Of a stretch of 30,019 nt of DNA, positions 28,800-30,019 are shown one piece after another. The DNA comes from Patescibacteria group bacterium (lineage in GTDB: Bacteria; Patescibacteria; UBA1384; XYA2-FULL-43-10; 1-14-0-10-43-13): contig JAMCZZ010000019.1 in assembly GCA_023484645.1 (NCBI GenBank), forward strand, positions 1 through 30,019, read 5' to 3'. Position 1 is the first letter of the stretch; each line of letters begins with the position of its first letter. A model generated the notes under the pieces. The model searched no databases. It was given only the letters and a program-made list of their open reading frames with translations, and was not told where the DNA came from. The position numbers and the translations under genes are program-made.

Positions 28800-28985
28800 T
28801 GTCAGAGCACAATCTGGCAAACACAATCTAGTTGCACCTAACCCTTATCGGTAAGGGTAAGGTATGGTGCCAAATCCTCGGTTAAAAACAATGACGGTCT
28901 AGCGACCGCACTTTTAACCGAGGTCTGTGCTCGAAAGGGCGCAGGATAGTTCCGAAAGGAGCTGTCGTGGTTCGCTAGGCCATTT
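28800..28985 (+). ncRNA. dense multi-stem structured RNA, family unknown
   Basis: Successive helices: TGTCAGA/TCTGGCA (28800-28819); GCACC/GGTGC (28834-28870) enclosing ACCCTTA-TCGG-TAAGGGT; CCTCGGTTAAAA/TTTTAACCGAGG (28876-28923, 12 perfect pairs) enclosing CGGTC-TAGC-GACCG; CTGTGCTC-GAAA-GGGCGCAG (28925-28944); GATAGTTCC-GAAA-GGAGCTGTC (28945-28966). The last three helices abut almost without linkers. Two GNRA (GAAA) loops on this strand indicate that the plus strand is the RNA. GGTCTAGCGA (28896-28905) can pair with TCGCTAGGCC (28972-28981), giving a pseudoknot or alternative fold. It is either an independent ncRNA or the leader of the 29020 gene. Confidence 0.65.
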
Positions 28986-29019
28986 TTGTATTTTATTAAA
29001 CATTAACAAAGGACTAAGA

Positions 29020-29598
29020 ATGGGAATGTTTGCAAATATCAAAAAGTCATATGGAGATTATCAGGACAAAAAGGCAAAGGAAAAAGCCGAGGAGGAAGCA
29101 AGGCAAAAAGCTATTTCTCAAGGAGAGATTGAGCCAATTAAGACTGATCTGAATCTTGAAAACGGCGAAATCGCCTACGCAGCGTTCTCTGCCAACAGAA
29201 TGGCGTTAGTGTCCAAGACTGCCAGTAAAACTCAAAAGAAGGGTGTTGCCGGCAGAGCAGTAGTCGGAGGCCTATTGCTTGGACCGTTGGGGGCTTTAGG
29301 AGGCGCTGTAACTGCCGGAAGCAAGACAACCGAAAAAACATTTGAAGTTGAAGAAAAAATTGACAATGGCGTTATAACTTTCACAAATAAACGCTTTGTA
29401 TTTATAGGGCGTAATATTATGGCAAATATTCCATACGATAAAGTGGTTGATATGAAATTTGAGCAAAAGATTTTTGGCACTGACCTTTACATTAGATATC
29501 CTGAAATGCTTAAGGGAGAATATTTTCATTTATCGGGACAAGATTCTAAAATTGCTGAGCTATGGTTTAAGGGCATACAAAAAATAAGCAGGCGGTAA
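29020..29598 (+). CDS. PH-like domain protein with glycine zipper
   Basis: 192 residues from ATG 29020 (AAGGA seven bases upstream). The frame opens at 28927, but that part is the structured RNA. A charged N-terminal helix (KKSYGDYQDKKAKEKAEEEARQKA) precedes a Gly-rich hydrophobic stretch (about residues 82-102, VAGRAVVGGLLLGPLGALGGAVTAG) that could insert in a membrane. The C-terminal beta-rich part (GVITFTNKRFVFIGRNIMANIPYDKVVDMKF) has the 'l.lTn.Rlif.......ipy..i..i' pattern of bacterial PH-like domains. Probably membrane-associated; function unknown. Confidence 0.65.
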   Translation: MGMFANIKKSYGDYQDKKAKEKAEEEARQKAISQGEIEPIKTDLNLENGEIAYAAFSANRMALVSKTASKTQKKGVAGRAVVGGLLLGPLGALGGAVTAGSKTTEKTFEVEEKIDNGVITFTNKRFVFIGRNIMANIPYDKVVDMKFEQKIFGTDLYIRYPEMLKGEYFHLSGQDSKIAELWFKGIQKISRR

Positions 29599-29620
29599 TT
29601 ATTAAAAGAAAGGACAAATT

Positions 29621-30019
29621 ATGGTCCAATTTGGAGAGTCGGAAACCAAAAAAGAAACCGGCACAAGTGAGTGGTATAAACACGGCCTAGGGTTAGTTGT
29701 GGCTATTTTGTTTTTGCCGTTTTTTGCGATCTGGTATATCTGGGTAAAAAGTGGATGGAACGGTGCGACAAAATGGGGCTTAACTGTGGTTATTGCAGTT
29801 TTGTTTATTATTATTGCATCTTCTGGCAATAATTCACCCCAACAAGCATCAAACAGCAATAGCACGAGTAACACGACAGCAAATACAAACACAGCCACAA
29901 CTACTGCTCCGCAACAATCTCAAGCAAAACCGGCTTACGAGATAGTAACCGACGGTAGCCAAAATGCACTAGCAAAACTAGTAGTTTACACCCCAGAAAA
30001 AGATGATCAAAAGCTGATT
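29621..30019 (+). CDS. membrane protein, 3' end beyond window
   Basis: Partial: 133 codons to the window end, no stop yet. The N-terminus is polar, then two membrane spans (about 22-43 and 50-67, LGLVVAILFLPFFAIWYIW and LTVVIAVLFIIIASS). A Ser/Thr/Asn/Gln-rich spacer follows (about 68-105) and the start of an alpha/beta domain (YEIVTDGSQNALAKLVVY). AAAGGA precedes the ATG. It lies 22 nt after the PH-like gene in the same direction. The part that would identify the family is outside the window. Confidence 0.65.
   Translation, partial: MVQFGESETKKETGTSEWYKHGLGLVVAILFLPFFAIWYIWVKSGWNGATKWGLTVVIAVLFIIIASSGNNSPQQASNSNSTSNTTANTNTATTTAPQQSQAKPAYEIVTDGSQNALAKLVVYTPEKDDQKLI

Larger units (their letters stand above)
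24164..30019. mobile_element. integrative element at tRNA-Asn, right end outside window
   Basis: A serine integrase abutting the tRNA 3' end is followed by a series of short accessory genes: zinc ribbon, replisome-organizer-like, DUF5659-like, unknowns, PH-like and membrane proteins. None has housekeeping character. The left boundary is within the tRNA 3' half; the right attachment copy is not in the window, so extent and type (phage, plasmid-like or ICE-like) are open. No capsid, terminase or conjugation gene is visible here. Confidence 0.7.

Noticed and set aside
28800..28985. Hammerhead ribozyme, tmRNA or RNase P RNA
   Set aside because: The CTGANGA core, the tmRNA GGGGCTG/TTCGA ends and the RNase P GAGGAAAGTCC core are all absent.
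28927..29019. Upstream extension of the PH-like protein to an ATG at 28927
   Set aside because: This segment is two GAAA-capped hairpins of the structured RNA and has no ribosome site; the ATG at 29020 has AAGGA seven bases upstream.
1..30019. TGA recoded as Gly (Absconditabacteria/Gracilibacteria code)
   Set aside because: Several genes (for example those ending at 9586, 11099, 13624 and 14997) stop at TGA at the expected family length or before a terminator or overlapping start.
1..30019. CRISPR array
   Set aside because: No regularly spaced direct repeats were seen; the repeats present are isolated palindromes.

Overview
The window reads as a chromosome segment of an ultra-small, fermentative bacterium of the Patescibacteria/CPR type. 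This is inferred from gene style, not from a marker gene. It is AT-rich, genes are short with tight 1-11 nt overlaps, the standard code is used (TGA stops throughout, so not a TGA-recoding Absconditabacteria/Gracilibacteria lineage), and many promoters are clean TTGNNN-17-TANNNT boxes. The recognisable gene set is typical of such genomes: L,D-transpeptidase, a membrane-anchored Clp-type ATPase, a single-cluster ferredoxin, class III ribonucleotide reductase, one RRM protein, a Nudix hydrolase, PAP2 and a cupin.

Layout. 0-2.6 kb: an L,D-transpeptidase convergent with an unknown gene. 2.6-5.8 kb: a minus-strand operon of ferredoxin, small membrane protein and double-AAA+ Clp ATPase. 5.9-6.8 kb: a strongly promoted 49-residue membrane protein, a cysteine-free CsoR-family regulator with CsoR-type operators, and a tight cluster of DnaA-box-like 9-mers. 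6.8-9.1 kb: RRM protein, DUF457-type membrane hydrolase and MFS transporter. 9.2-13.0 kb: six small plus-strand genes, each with its own promoter and hairpin; five look like degenerate response-regulator receiver domains. They are visibly richer in G+C than the surroundings, with a Nudix gene embedded on the other strand. 13.0-18.1 kb: an operon nrdD-nrdG-PIN-like nuclease-HD protein preceded by two NrdR boxes. 18.2-23.6 kb: an unknown G+C-richer gene, a secreted HExxH metallopeptidase with Ig-like domains, guanylate kinase, a tiny basic ORF ending in a 44-bp perfect palindrome, PAP2 phosphatase and three small minus-strand genes.

23.8-30 kb is accessory DNA built around one intact tRNA-Asn(GTT). 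On the right, a large serine recombinase whose last codons lie inside the tRNA heads an integrated element that runs off the window (zinc-ribbon protein, replisome-organizer-like protein, several unknowns). On the left, a GIY-YIG nuclease gene lies between the tRNA 5' end and a second, degenerate copy of that 5' end, so the tRNA appears to have been targeted from both sides. The element also carries a dense multi-stem structured RNA with two GAAA-capped hairpins and a possible pseudoknot, and a recombinase leader with two interleaved 13-bp inverted repeats.

Most likely new biology: the receiver-like mini-gene array, the structured RNA at 28.8-29.0 kb, the doubly targeted tRNA-Asn, and the interleaved-repeat leader of the recombinase.
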